DNA from: Pseudomonas kairouanensis
GTDB lineage: Bacteria; Pseudomonadota; Gammaproteobacteria; Pseudomonadales; Pseudomonadaceae
NCBI RefSeq assembly: GCF_004682055.1
Contig: NZ_QUZU01000003.1
Span: 170,750-234,749, forward strand
Reading direction: 5' to 3'
DNA: 64,000 nt
Position numbers and translations under genes: made by a program. The notes below the pieces were generated by a model. That model made no database searches, was not told the origin of the DNA, and worked only from the letters and a program-made list of their open reading frames with translations. The first letter of the stretch is position 1. Each line of letters opens with the position of its first letter. Below, piece by piece: positions 52,656 through 59,962 of the stretch.

Positions 52656-53414
52656 ATGCGTTTTGCTGTTCTCGGTAGCGGTAGCCAAGGGAACGGCACG
52701 CTGGTCGCCCACGACGACACGTATGTGCTGGTGGATTGTGGTTTCTCCTTAAAAGAAACCGAGCGGCGCCTGCAGCGCCTGGGGGTTCACCCCTCGCAGC
52801 TGAGCGCGATTCTGGTGACCCACGAACATGCCGACCACGTGCATGGCGTGGGTTTGCTGTCTCGGCGCTACAATCTTCCGGTGTACCTCAGTCGCGGCAC
52901 CTTGCGCGGGATGCGCAAACCCATTGAGCCTGCAGGATTCCTGGCCGGTGGCGAGCAACTGCAAATCGGTGCGTTGAGCATCGATGTGATTGCCGTCGCG
53001 CACGACGCCCAGGAACCCACGCAGTATGTATTCAGTGATGGTGAGCGGCGTTTTGGCGTGCTCACCGACCTGGGCTCCTACTGCTCCAAGGTGCTGGACG
53101 GTTACCGCGACCTCGATGCGTTGATGATCGAGTCCAACCACTGTCGAGACCTGCTGGCGCGCGGTCATTACCCCTACTTTCTCAAGCAGCGGGTGGGCGG
53201 CGAGCTGGGACATTTGAACAACCATCAGGCGGCGTACCTGGTGTATGAGTTGGGCTGGCAAGACCTGCAACACCTGGTCCTGGCCCACTTGAGCAGCAAG
53301 AACAACCTGCCGACGCTTGCCCGGCAATGTTTTGTCGACACCCTAGGGTGCGACCCGGACTGGCTGCAACTGGCCGATCAAGATTCAGGGCTCGACTGGC
53401 GACACATCGCCTAG
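52656..53414 (+). CDS. MBL-fold metallohydrolase (YycJ-like)
   Basis: A 252-residue metallo-beta-lactamase-fold protein. The metal motif is THEHADHVHG near residues 49-58, with further ligands in VAHDAQEPTQYVF, IESNHCRDLL and LAHLSSKNNLP. Related YycJ/VicX proteins are 5'-exonuclease-like; the substrate is unproven here. The gene is tightly spaced between bamC and purC, an arrangement conserved in Pseudomonas. Confidence 0.88.
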   Translation: MRFAVLGSGSQGNGTLVAHDDTYVLVDCGFSLKETERRLQRLGVHPSQLSAILVTHEHADHVHGVGLLSRRYNLPVYLSRGTLRGMRKPIEPAGFLAGGEQLQIGALSIDVIAVAHDAQEPTQYVFSDGERRFGVLTDLGSYCSKVLDGYRDLDALMIESNHCRDLLARGHYPYFLKQRVGGELGHLNNHQAAYLVYELGWQDLQHLVLAHLSSKNNLPTLARQCFVDTLGCDPDWLQLADQDSGLDWRHIA

Positions 53415-53441
53415 CCCACCTTACTCAAAGCGGAGCCCATC

Positions 53442-54155
53442 ATGGAAAAACGTGAAGAACTCTACCGCGGCAAGGCCAAATCGGTTTACAAGACCGACGA
53501 CGCCAACCGCTTGATCCTGCTGTTTCGCAACGACACCTCGGCGTTCGACGGCAAGCGCATCGAACAACTTGATCGCAAGGGCATGGTGAACAACAAGTTC
53601 AACGCCTTCATCATGCAGAAACTCGAAGAGGCCGGCATTCCGACCCAATTCGACAAACTGTTGGGCGACAACGAGTGCCTGGTCAAGAAGCTCGACATGA
53701 TCCCGGTCGAGTGCGTCGTGCGTAACTACGCCGCCGGCAGCCTGGTCAAGCGCCTGGGCGTGGAAGAGGGCCTCAAGCTCAACCCTTACACGTTCGAACT
53801 GTTCCTGAAGGACGACGCCAAGGGCGACCCGTTCATCAACGAATCCCACGTCGTGGCTTTCGGCTGGGGCACCGCTGAGCAACTGGCGCGCATGAAGGAG
53901 TTGTCCCTCAAGGTCAACGACGTGCTGAGCAAGCTGTTCGACGACGCAGGCCTCTTGCTGGTGGACTTCAAGCTGGAGTTCGGTGTGTTCCACGACGGCT
54001 CCATCGTCCTGGGCGACGAATTCAGCCCGGACGGCTGCCGCCTGTGGGACAAGGACACCAAGAAGAAGATGGACAAAGACCGCTTCCGCCAGGGCCTCGG
54101 TGACGTGATCGAAGCCTACGAAGAAGTCGCCAATCGTCTCGGCGTACCGCTTTAA
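53442..54155 (+). CDS. purC: SAICAR synthetase
   Basis: A 237-residue phosphoribosylaminoimidazole-succinocarboxamide synthase of purine synthesis. Characteristic segments are [31 protein letters not shown] at the N-terminus (nucleotide loop), [20 protein letters not shown] near 87-106 and [31 protein letters not shown] near 170-200. Length is standard. It ends the dapA-bamC-MBL-purC run, after which tRNA-Ser and the island begin. Confidence 0.96.
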   Translation: MEKREELYRGKAKSVYKTDDANRLILLFRNDTSAFDGKRIEQLDRKGMVNNKFNAFIMQKLEEAGIPTQFDKLLGDNECLVKKLDMIPVECVVRNYAAGSLVKRLGVEEGLKLNPYTFELFLKDDAKGDPFINESHVVAFGWGTAEQLARMKELSLKVNDVLSKLFDDAGLLLVDFKLEFGVFHDGSIVLGDEFSPDGCRLWDKDTKKKMDKDRFRQGLGDVIEAYEEVANRLGVPL

Positions 54156-54239
54156 TCGACGCAAGCATCTGATAGCACGGAAAAAAATCTCGATTCGAGC
54201 TTTGCTTTCCTAAACCACGCTGTTATGATGCGCGCCGTT

Positions 54240-54329
54240 GGAGAGATGCCAGAGTGGCCGAATGGGACGGATTCGAAATCCGTTGTACCTTCACCGGTAC
54301 CTAGGGTTCGAATCCCTATCTCTCCGCCA
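54240..54329 (+). tRNA. tRNA-Ser (CGA)
   Basis: A 90-nt class II tRNA. GGAGAGA pairs with TCTCTCC, the anticodon loop TTCGAAA gives CGA, the long variable arm is formed around TACCTTCACCGGTA, the T arm is TAGGG-TTCGAAT-CCCTA, and CCA is encoded. Its 3' end marks the boundary between conserved chromosome and accessory island; tRNA-Ser genes are frequent integration sites. Confidence 0.96.
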
Positions 54330-54336
54330 TATTCAG

Positions 54337-54371
54337 AAAACCCCTGTAATTCAATGAGTTACGGGGGTTTT
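54337..54371 (+). terminator. Terminator after tRNA-Ser
   Basis: AAAACCCCTGTAA pairs with TTACGGGGGTTTT around a 9-base loop, with A and T runs on each side. Confidence 0.9.
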
Positions 54372-55201
54372 CGTTTTTGCATTGTACGTAGAGGTTGTAC
54401 GTAAAAAATGCACCAGAAAAATTCTAGAATCCGGAAATTTTGGGTTCCTTTTTTTAAATCGGACCATACATATGAAGGGGGATCCATAAGCCCCTTTAGG
54501 CTGTTCTGACAGGATGTAGTCGGGTCCCGGTAGCTTGACAATCCACCGTGATAACTTCAGCTGCGGTGCATACGAGTAGTTGCAGTGTTGGCGTCACGCT
54601 GCTCAGACGATATCGACAACCCTTTGCGGGTATCAGCTAATGTCTAGGTTTAAGAGTGTCAGTCTGATGATGTCTGCATGGATGCGTGACTAGGCGCGAT
54701 AGCATTGCAAAGTCGAGAGATCATCAGTAAAGAATGGCAAGGCCAAGGAATAGCAGATCAACTTTTTAATCGGGTTCATACCAGCTATGTGATGAACCGT
54801 GTCAGGTCTAGAAAGGGACAGCCGCAGCGGTTGAATTGCCTTCTGGGGTATGGCAGGTGGGCGCCTCAATTTCGTAAGTCCCTAACTATAAAGGACTTTC
54901 TCTGCTGAAAATCTCGAGTGTGACACCGCCTTGGTACACCGGTGTGGTGCGCTTAAGCGGGATGCTACACGAACGATTCTGTACGTCCAGCGACCTCCCA
55001 GTTAATTCGATCCAGTCCTCTTTGTTGCACTACCAAGGGCTCAGCGTTTGCCCGGTAAATTGGTGCAATTCGAGCGTCAACTGGAGGTTAGATCGATATT
55101 CAGAGCACCAGGAATCTGAGTTGCAACGAGCGCTGTCATCAGTCCAGGCGCGATGGATAGCGTAAGGCCTTGCTTGGGATGGAGGCAGGGTATCAACAGC
55201 G
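54372..55201. other. Gene-poor island junction without integrase
   Basis: About 830 bp of visibly lower-GC sequence between tRNA-Ser and the defence genes. TTGTACGTA occurs twice in direct orientation (54382-54390 and 54395-54403, spacer GAGG) just inside the boundary and could be integrase arm sites or a relic. Open frames of 67 and 81 codons at 54705 and 54920 have no recognisable motif and no good ribosome site. No integrase or transposase is visible. Confidence 0.6.
54382..54403 (+). repeat. TTGTACGTA direct repeat pair near island edge
   Basis: Two exact 9-base copies separated by four bases, 53 bp after the tRNA-Ser 3' end. Confidence 0.6.
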
Positions 55202-55267
55202 TTACAGCGAGAAGAAAACGATCCCGATAATGTCGGTGAAGAAAGGAATCTGCTCGCGCTTGGTCAT
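55202..55267 (-). CDS. Possible 21-residue peptide
   Basis: ATG at 55267 to TAA at 55202 encodes MTKREQIPFFTDIIGIVFFSL, a basic N-terminus with a hydrophobic second half. GAGGG lies eight bases upstream of the start. It could be a tiny membrane peptide or a chance frame in a degenerate region; it is downstream of and co-directional with vsr. Confidence 0.25.
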   Translation of the reverse strand: MTKREQIPFFTDIIGIVFFSL

Positions 55268-55354
55268 TACAGTACCCTCAGAATTCGAAATTATAGGTGT
55301 ACTGCTCCCTGCCTACTGAGGGTGTAGCTGGCAACTCGCTGGAAATCAAAATCG

Positions 55355-55771
55355 TTAGTGCTGGCCGAATAGCTTCAATAAGTGCAGTCGCAGTTTTTCA
55401 GGTTGGCGTATCTCGCACTCCCAAACCACCGCAACTCGCCACCCCAATGCCCTCAACGCTTCCTCCTTCTTCCGGTCCCTCTCCACATTCCGCTGCAGCT
55501 TCGGCAGCCAGAAATCCAATCGCGTCTTAGGTGTATAGGCGTACTTGCATCCCGGGTGGCGGTGCCAGAAGCAGCCGTGCACGAAAAGGCACAGCCGGTA
55601 CTTCGGGAAGACTAGGTCGGGTGAGCCGGGTAGGTCCTTACGGTGCAGGCGAAAGCGCAGGCCCATCGCATGGCAGAGCGAGCGCACCGCCATTTCCGGC
55701 TTCGTGTTTCGCCCCTTGATCTTCCCCATCATCCGGGCGCGTTCTTCGGGCGTGAGGATATCGGCGCACAT
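55355..55771 (-). CDS. vsr: Very short patch repair endonuclease (Vsr)
   Basis: A 138-residue Vsr family nicking endonuclease that cuts next to T:G mismatches arising from deamination of 5-methylcytosine. Visible motifs are MGKIKGRNTKPEMAVRSL at the N-terminus, catalytic D52 in GSPDLVFPKYRL, H65 in FVHGCFWHRHPGC (with zinc-type His/Cys) and the C-terminal W-x-x-x-V-V-W-E-C-E. Length is normal. It lies with the restriction gene (0 bp apart) on the minus strand, opposite the cytosine methyltransferase whose damage it would repair. Confidence 0.93.
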   Translation of the reverse strand: MCADILTPEERARMMGKIKGRNTKPEMAVRSLCHAMGLRFRLHRKDLPGSPDLVFPKYRLCLFVHGCFWHRHPGCKYAYTPKTRLDFWLPKLQRNVERDRKKEEALRALGWRVAVVWECEIRQPEKLRLHLLKLFGQH

Positions 55772-56965
55772 TCAGGTGGCCTTAGTGATCGGGTAAGTCG
55801 CTTCAAGCCATTTTCCGAGCGAGTCCAGCGTATTCAAACCAGACTCCTTCAGCAGCTCGATCACATCCTTGCCTGAGAGAATCATCACCGGGTGACCATC
55901 CTCCACGATCTCTGAATACGCCTGATGATTAACCCAGGACGTCGTTACCAAAACACCGAACTGACGATGACGAAGGCGGGAAATCAATCGCGACACCTCG
56001 CGTACACCCACGGAGTTCCCCAGGCCGTAGCACTTGGCCTCAATCGCGAAATCCACCAGCACGGACGTTTCCGGGCGCCCGATACGCAGCTTGCCGATAC
56101 CATCGCGACCACCATCGCGGAATGGCCTGGTCAGATCCAGCTCCACCGTATTCGGCAGGCACAGCCTGACCAGATTAGCTGCGCAATGCTCGAAGGCATA
56201 GGGATTGCTCTGGAAGTGCTGATGCAGTTTGGCCAGTATCGCCTTGTCCGATGTGGAGGAGGGTAGCTGTTCCAGCTTCGAGCGTACCGGCTGTGAGCGC
56301 TTGGCAATCAGTGGCGTGTACTGACCGGACTTGATCCACTTCAACCACTCTGTAGGAGCATGCTTACTGTCGACTCCTACAACCCCTTCATGGATAATGT
56401 CGTTCAGCCAAGCGCGGGGGGTGTTCTGCAGATTCAATACAGTGAAGGTCGCCCTGTAATTCTGGAAGCGTTGCCCGGCGGTGGTGTGCCATACCGCAAC
56501 CAAGTCATCGTTGTGCGTGCTTCCAATGGCCCCCGGTATAGCCAAACCACGGAACACCACATCACGGTAAATGCCGGCCTTGGTGAAGATCAGAATGGGT
56601 GGAATTTTGTCCCGTTCACCGGCATTCAACCGGCTGAACACCAGCTCCAGTAGAAAATTGCCGCGGCGAGGCGTTTCATTCAGCTTTCGTCCCGGCTTCT
56701 TGTTGTCCCCGTAGTAAGTGAATATGCCCGTCGTCAGATCCAAATTATCCGGCCAGTCCAAGTCCTCCATGCTGGAGGTCAGGACGATCAACCGAGGATC
56801 CTCGTACGTCCCTCGAATCCGGAAGCCACCGCCATTGCTTAGGCTCAACAGCTTAGTCAAAGGGTCATCGCTTGCGTTACCTTTGCGCCCGCCGGCGTAC
56901 CTTGCGTCGATCAACAGATCGGCGGTTTCCAACTGCTCCAGAGAAAACACCAGGTTGTCGCTCAT
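55772..56965 (-). CDS. Restriction endonuclease, AspBHI-like N-domain plus Mrr-type nuclease
   Basis: A 397-residue protein. The C-terminal third is an Mrr-type PD-(D/E)XK nuclease: FRDGGRDGIG with D288, then VDFAIEAKCYG with E309 and K311, then VREVSRLISRLRHRQFGVLVTTSW. The N-terminal 230 residues (LLIDARYAGGRKGNASDDPLTKLL, SSMEDLDWPDNLDLTTGIFTYYGDNKKPG, WLKWIKSGQYTPLIAKRSQPVRSKLEQLP) resemble the DNA-recognition domain of AspBHI, a 5-methylcytosine-dependent enzyme; that match is from memory and needs a profile search. The start at 56965 gives MSDNLVF; the frame is open further upstream. It is divergent from the methyltransferase, with an 80-bp shared promoter region. Confidence 0.8.
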   Translation of the reverse strand: MSDNLVFSLEQLETADLLIDARYAGGRKGNASDDPLTKLLSLSNGGGFRIRGTYEDPRLIVLTSSMEDLDWPDNLDLTTGIFTYYGDNKKPGRKLNETPRRGNFLLELVFSRLNAGERDKIPPILIFTKAGIYRDVVFRGLAIPGAIGSTHNDDLVAVWHTTAGQRFQNYRATFTVLNLQNTPRAWLNDIIHEGVVGVDSKHAPTEWLKWIKSGQYTPLIAKRSQPVRSKLEQLPSSTSDKAILAKLHQHFQSNPYAFEHCAANLVRLCLPNTVELDLTRPFRDGGRDGIGKLRIGRPETSVLVDFAIEAKCYGLGNSVGVREVSRLISRLRHRQFGVLVTTSWVNHQAYSEIVEDGHPVMILSGKDVIELLKESGLNTLDSLGKWLEATYPITKAT

Positions 56966-57048
56966 TGACTGTCCTTGTTCATAAAATTGGTTGAATGATG
57001 CCGGGAACCTGGTAGCCTGGCGAGACTGAAAGAATGGAAGAGTTTCCA

Positions 57049-58002
57049 ATGGAACAGATACGCGCTTTTGACATGTTCTGCGGTGCTGGCGGTGCCAGCC
57101 TGGGGGCTCGTGAAGCTGGGGCCACAATTGTTGGTGGTGTCGACCTCTGGGGTCCGGCCGTAGAATCCTTCAAACTCAACTTCAAGGACGCACATGTCTT
57201 CGAGCAGGATCTGCGCAGCCTCACGCCCGAAGAGGTTCTGGCCAAAACCGGCCCGATCGACCTGCTTATCTCCTCTCCTGAATGCACCCACCATACCTGC
57301 GCCCGTGGTGCAAAGCCGCGCTCGGAAGAAAGCAAGGACACTGCCTTCCAGGTCATCCGCTACGCCGAAGTCATGAAGCCGCGCTGGATCACCCTGGAAA
57401 ACGTCGTCCACATGAAACCTTGGGCCCGCTACGACGAACTCAAGGCCGAACTGGCTCGTCTCAAATACAAAGTGCACGAGCAGATCATCGATGCCTCTCT
57501 ATTTGGTGTCGCCCAGCGTCGCCGCCGCCTATTCATGATCGCCGACCTACAGGAACAGTCGCAGGAGATCCTGCCGCTACGCCCGAGCTACCGGACTGTT
57601 TGGGACATCCTGGCGCCGGAAGGCACCTACAAGATGAACCCACTGCGAACCGAGCGCCGCGCCAAGGACACGCTGGCACGTGCAGAGCGCGCCATTGCTG
57701 AACTTGGCCCGGACAAGGCTTTCCTCATCGTCTACTACGGCACCGATGGTGCCGGTGGCTGGCAACGGATGAGCGAGCCGCTACGTACCATCACCACCGT
57801 AGATCGATTTGCTTACGTGAAGCCGACTCCGGAAGGCCACATGATGCGCATGCTCCAGCCTGATGAGCTTCGCCAAGCAATGGGCTTCCCTGACAAGTAT
57901 CAGTTCCCGCAAGTAAGCCGTAGGGATAGGGTCAAGCTCATGGGGAATGCGGTATGTTCCCCTGTGATGGAAGCGATTGTTGCGTCGCTGAAGGCTGGAT
58001 AG
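57049..58002 (+). CDS. DNA (cytosine-5-)-methyltransferase
   Basis: A 317-residue C5 methyltransferase. Motif I is FDMFCGAGGASLG (7-19), motif IV is SSPECTHHT with catalytic C79 (PEC in place of the usual PCQ), motif VI is LENV (116-119) and motif VIII is QRRRRLF. The C-terminal motif X is LMGNAVCSPVMEAI. The variable target-recognition region (about 180-265) is short, so the specificity cannot be read. The start at 57049 has GGAAGAG six bases upstream; an in-frame ATG at 57034 overlaps that site. It is the modification partner in the defence cluster. Confidence 0.93.
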   Translation: MEQIRAFDMFCGAGGASLGAREAGATIVGGVDLWGPAVESFKLNFKDAHVFEQDLRSLTPEEVLAKTGPIDLLISSPECTHHTCARGAKPRSEESKDTAFQVIRYAEVMKPRWITLENVVHMKPWARYDELKAELARLKYKVHEQIIDASLFGVAQRRRRLFMIADLQEQSQEILPLRPSYRTVWDILAPEGTYKMNPLRTERRAKDTLARAERAIAELGPDKAFLIVYYGTDGAGGWQRMSEPLRTITTVDRFAYVKPTPEGHMMRMLQPDELRQAMGFPDKYQFPQVSRRDRVKLMGNAVCSPVMEAIVASLKAG

Positions 58003-58093
58003 GATACTGGCCAAACTGAAGAGGCCGCCCAACGCCTTGATCTCTACAGGGACTGTAGCGATGAAAATCACCACCATTCAATATTGCTTAAAA

Positions 58094-58112
58094 CCTCCCT
58101 GTGAGGCTTTTT
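58094..58112 (+). terminator. Weak terminator candidate after the methyltransferase gene
   Basis: CCTC (58094-58097) and GAGG (58103-58106) form a short stem followed by CTTTTTC. The stem is only four bases long. Confidence 0.3.
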
Positions 58113-58137
58113 CTGTTTCTAGCACTAGGTAATTCGG

Positions 58138-58464
58138 GTGAGCATCAATCAAGAAGATTTCAAGCAGCGATTTCGCCCGCGAGCTAACGTACTTCAGTTG
58201 CTTGGAGATGAACTGATTGGCAGCCGTAAGCTGGTTGTGTTTGAGCTTGTGAAGAATGCTTATGATGCTGGTCCTAATGAAGTTTCCGTTGTTCTGAATC
58301 TTACGGATAGGGAAAGCCCAGGAATTTCCGTCAAAGACGATGACGATGGAGTATCACTCCAAACGATCCAGGATGTTTGGCTTGTGCCTGGCAATGATCA
58401 TAGAAAGGCTCAGCTGGCAGGGACCTCCGGCAAAAAAGATGCTACTCATCGGCAGGTCGCCTGA
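58138..58464 (+). pseudogene. Truncated GHKL ATPase (N-terminal fragment)
   Basis: A GTG-initiated frame of 108 codons. Residues 1 to about 90 are a clear Hsp90/HATPase_c_3-type N-terminus: FRPRANVLQLLGDELIGSRKLVVFELVKNAYDAGPNEVSVVL (N box with ELVKNAYDA), then VKDDDDGVSLQTIQDVWLVPGNDHRKAQ, where an N-x-G-x-G motif would be expected as DxGxG. After that the sequence runs into an unrelated tail and stops at 58464, two bases before the intact MutL-like gene. Full-length relatives are several hundred residues longer, so this is a decayed gene or a deletion scar. Confidence 0.7.
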
Positions 58465-58465
58465 C

Positions 58466-59962
58466 ATGGCCTCGGAACGTACTGTCGATATCTCACCAAG
58501 GGCTTCCGCACTGATCAATTCCCTCAGGGGGTTGGGCTATTCCCCTGAAACTGCAATCGCCGATCTGGTCGATAACAGCATCACCGCAGGCGCCTCCGTC
58601 CTCGAGGTCGACGTTCAATGGAACGACGGAAATCCGACTGCTGCCATGCTCGATAACGGGAGCGGCATGGACGAGAAACGACTCACCGAGGCCATGCAGC
58701 TCGGTGGTGATAGCCCAGGGGCAGTCAGAAGTGACAACGACCTCGGCCGTTTCGGCATGGGACTAAAAACAGCGTCGCTCTCTCAGAGCAGCCGCATGAC
58801 TGTGGTCTCCAGAACGGCAGAGAGCACCACCGCAATCACCATGGATGTCGGGGTCATTACAGCACGCGGCTGGGTGGCCACTGTTCCAGACCCGCTGCCG
58901 AATCACTCGCTTGTGGCAAAGCTGCTTTCCCTCCAATCTGGCACGGTCGTGTTGTGGGAAAACATCGATGAACTGAGCGGCCTTTCTGGTCTTTCCAAAG
59001 AGGCCTTTTACCTTCGACTGGAAGAAATCCGCGGCCATCTCGGCATGGTATTTCATCGTTTCATCAATGGTGATGCCGAACGACTTGTCATCATCCTCAA
59101 CGGACGACCGGTCAAAGCCTGGGACCCCTTCCAGTCTCAACATCCGGCCACCATTAGCATGCCAGTCGAAAGAATCAGGCTCACGGGCTCTTCATTCAGC
59201 GTGAAGCCCTGCGTGTTGCCCCATCGTGACCGGTTCTCCAGTGACAGCGAGTATGAGGCAGCGGGCGGTCCTGGTGGATGGGCTGCACGCCAAGGCTTCT
59301 ACGTCTACCGGGGTAAGCGCTTGCTCGTACCTGGCAGCTGGCTCGGACTTGGTGGCTCTCGAGCATGGACAAGAGACGAAACCAGTCGTCTTGCTCGTAT
59401 TCAGATCGACCTTCCAACTGACATGGACCGGGATTGGCGTATTGACGTCAGGAAATCACAGGCCCGCCCGCCAGGAGCCCTCAGAGCCCGCCTGACAGCG
59501 ATAGCTGGACGTTGCAGACAGGAAGCACGCGAAGTATTCGCGTTTCGTGGACAGGGACCACGCGTCCGTGGGGGGGCACGCGAAGCACTCGCCGTATGGC
59601 TGGCAACTGAAGGGCCAAACGGCACGCTGTACCGTATCAATCGGGATCATCCGGTTATCGCCGCTTACCGCGAGGCGGCTCGCGGACTTCGCGCTCTGAA
59701 TGCAATGCTGTCCATTATCGAGAGAAGTGTCCCGGTTGAACGCATCTGGCTGGATGTTTCTGAATCAGAGGGTAGAGAAACTCCGACGCTGCATGCTGAT
59801 GAAATAGCATCACTGGCTGATCAGTTGGCCGAATTGAGCCGCCTACTGCCCGAGAGCATGACGCTTGATCAACGCGTTGACATTCTTCTTTTCAACCTAC
59901 CCGGGGACTTGGCAAGACTCAAGGTGGAACTGACACGAAAACTAGGGGGCAATAATGTTTGA
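58466..59962 (+). CDS. MutL/MORC-like GHKL ATPase of a restriction-like system
   Basis: A 498-residue ATPase. The GHKL nucleotide site is complete: AIADLVDNSITAGA with N37, MLDNGSGMDE with D63-x-G-x-G, and GRFGMGLKTASLSQ at 94-107. The following S5-like part contains TARGWVATVPDPLP and KEAFYLRLEEIRGHLGMVFHRF. The C-terminus is helical. This is the MutL-like ATPase type reported in restriction operons and related to eukaryotic MORC proteins. ATP-driven clamp closure on DNA is the family expectation. The start MASERT was chosen over an in-frame ATG at 58439. It overlaps the Z1 gene by 8 bp. Confidence 0.88.
   Translation: MASERTVDISPRASALINSLRGLGYSPETAIADLVDNSITAGASVLEVDVQWNDGNPTAAMLDNGSGMDEKRLTEAMQLGGDSPGAVRSDNDLGRFGMGLKTASLSQSSRMTVVSRTAESTTAITMDVGVITARGWVATVPDPLPNHSLVAKLLSLQSGTVVLWENIDELSGLSGLSKEAFYLRLEEIRGHLGMVFHRFINGDAERLVIILNGRPVKAWDPFQSQHPATISMPVERIRLTGSSFSVKPCVLPHRDRFSSDSEYEAAGGPGGWAARQGFYVYRGKRLLVPGSWLGLGGSRAWTRDETSRLARIQIDLPTDMDRDWRIDVRKSQARPPGALRARLTAIAGRCRQEAREVFAFRGQGPRVRGGAREALAVWLATEGPNGTLYRINRDHPVIAAYREAARGLRALNAMLSIIERSVPVERIWLDVSESEGRETPTLHADEIASLADQLAELSRLLPESMTLDQRVDILLFNLPGDLARLKVELTRKLGGNNV

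Noticed and set aside
54705..55165. Two small plus-strand frames (67 and 81 codons) in the island junction
   Set aside because: They have no ribosome sites, no motif and codon use unlike either neighbour; treated as non-coding.
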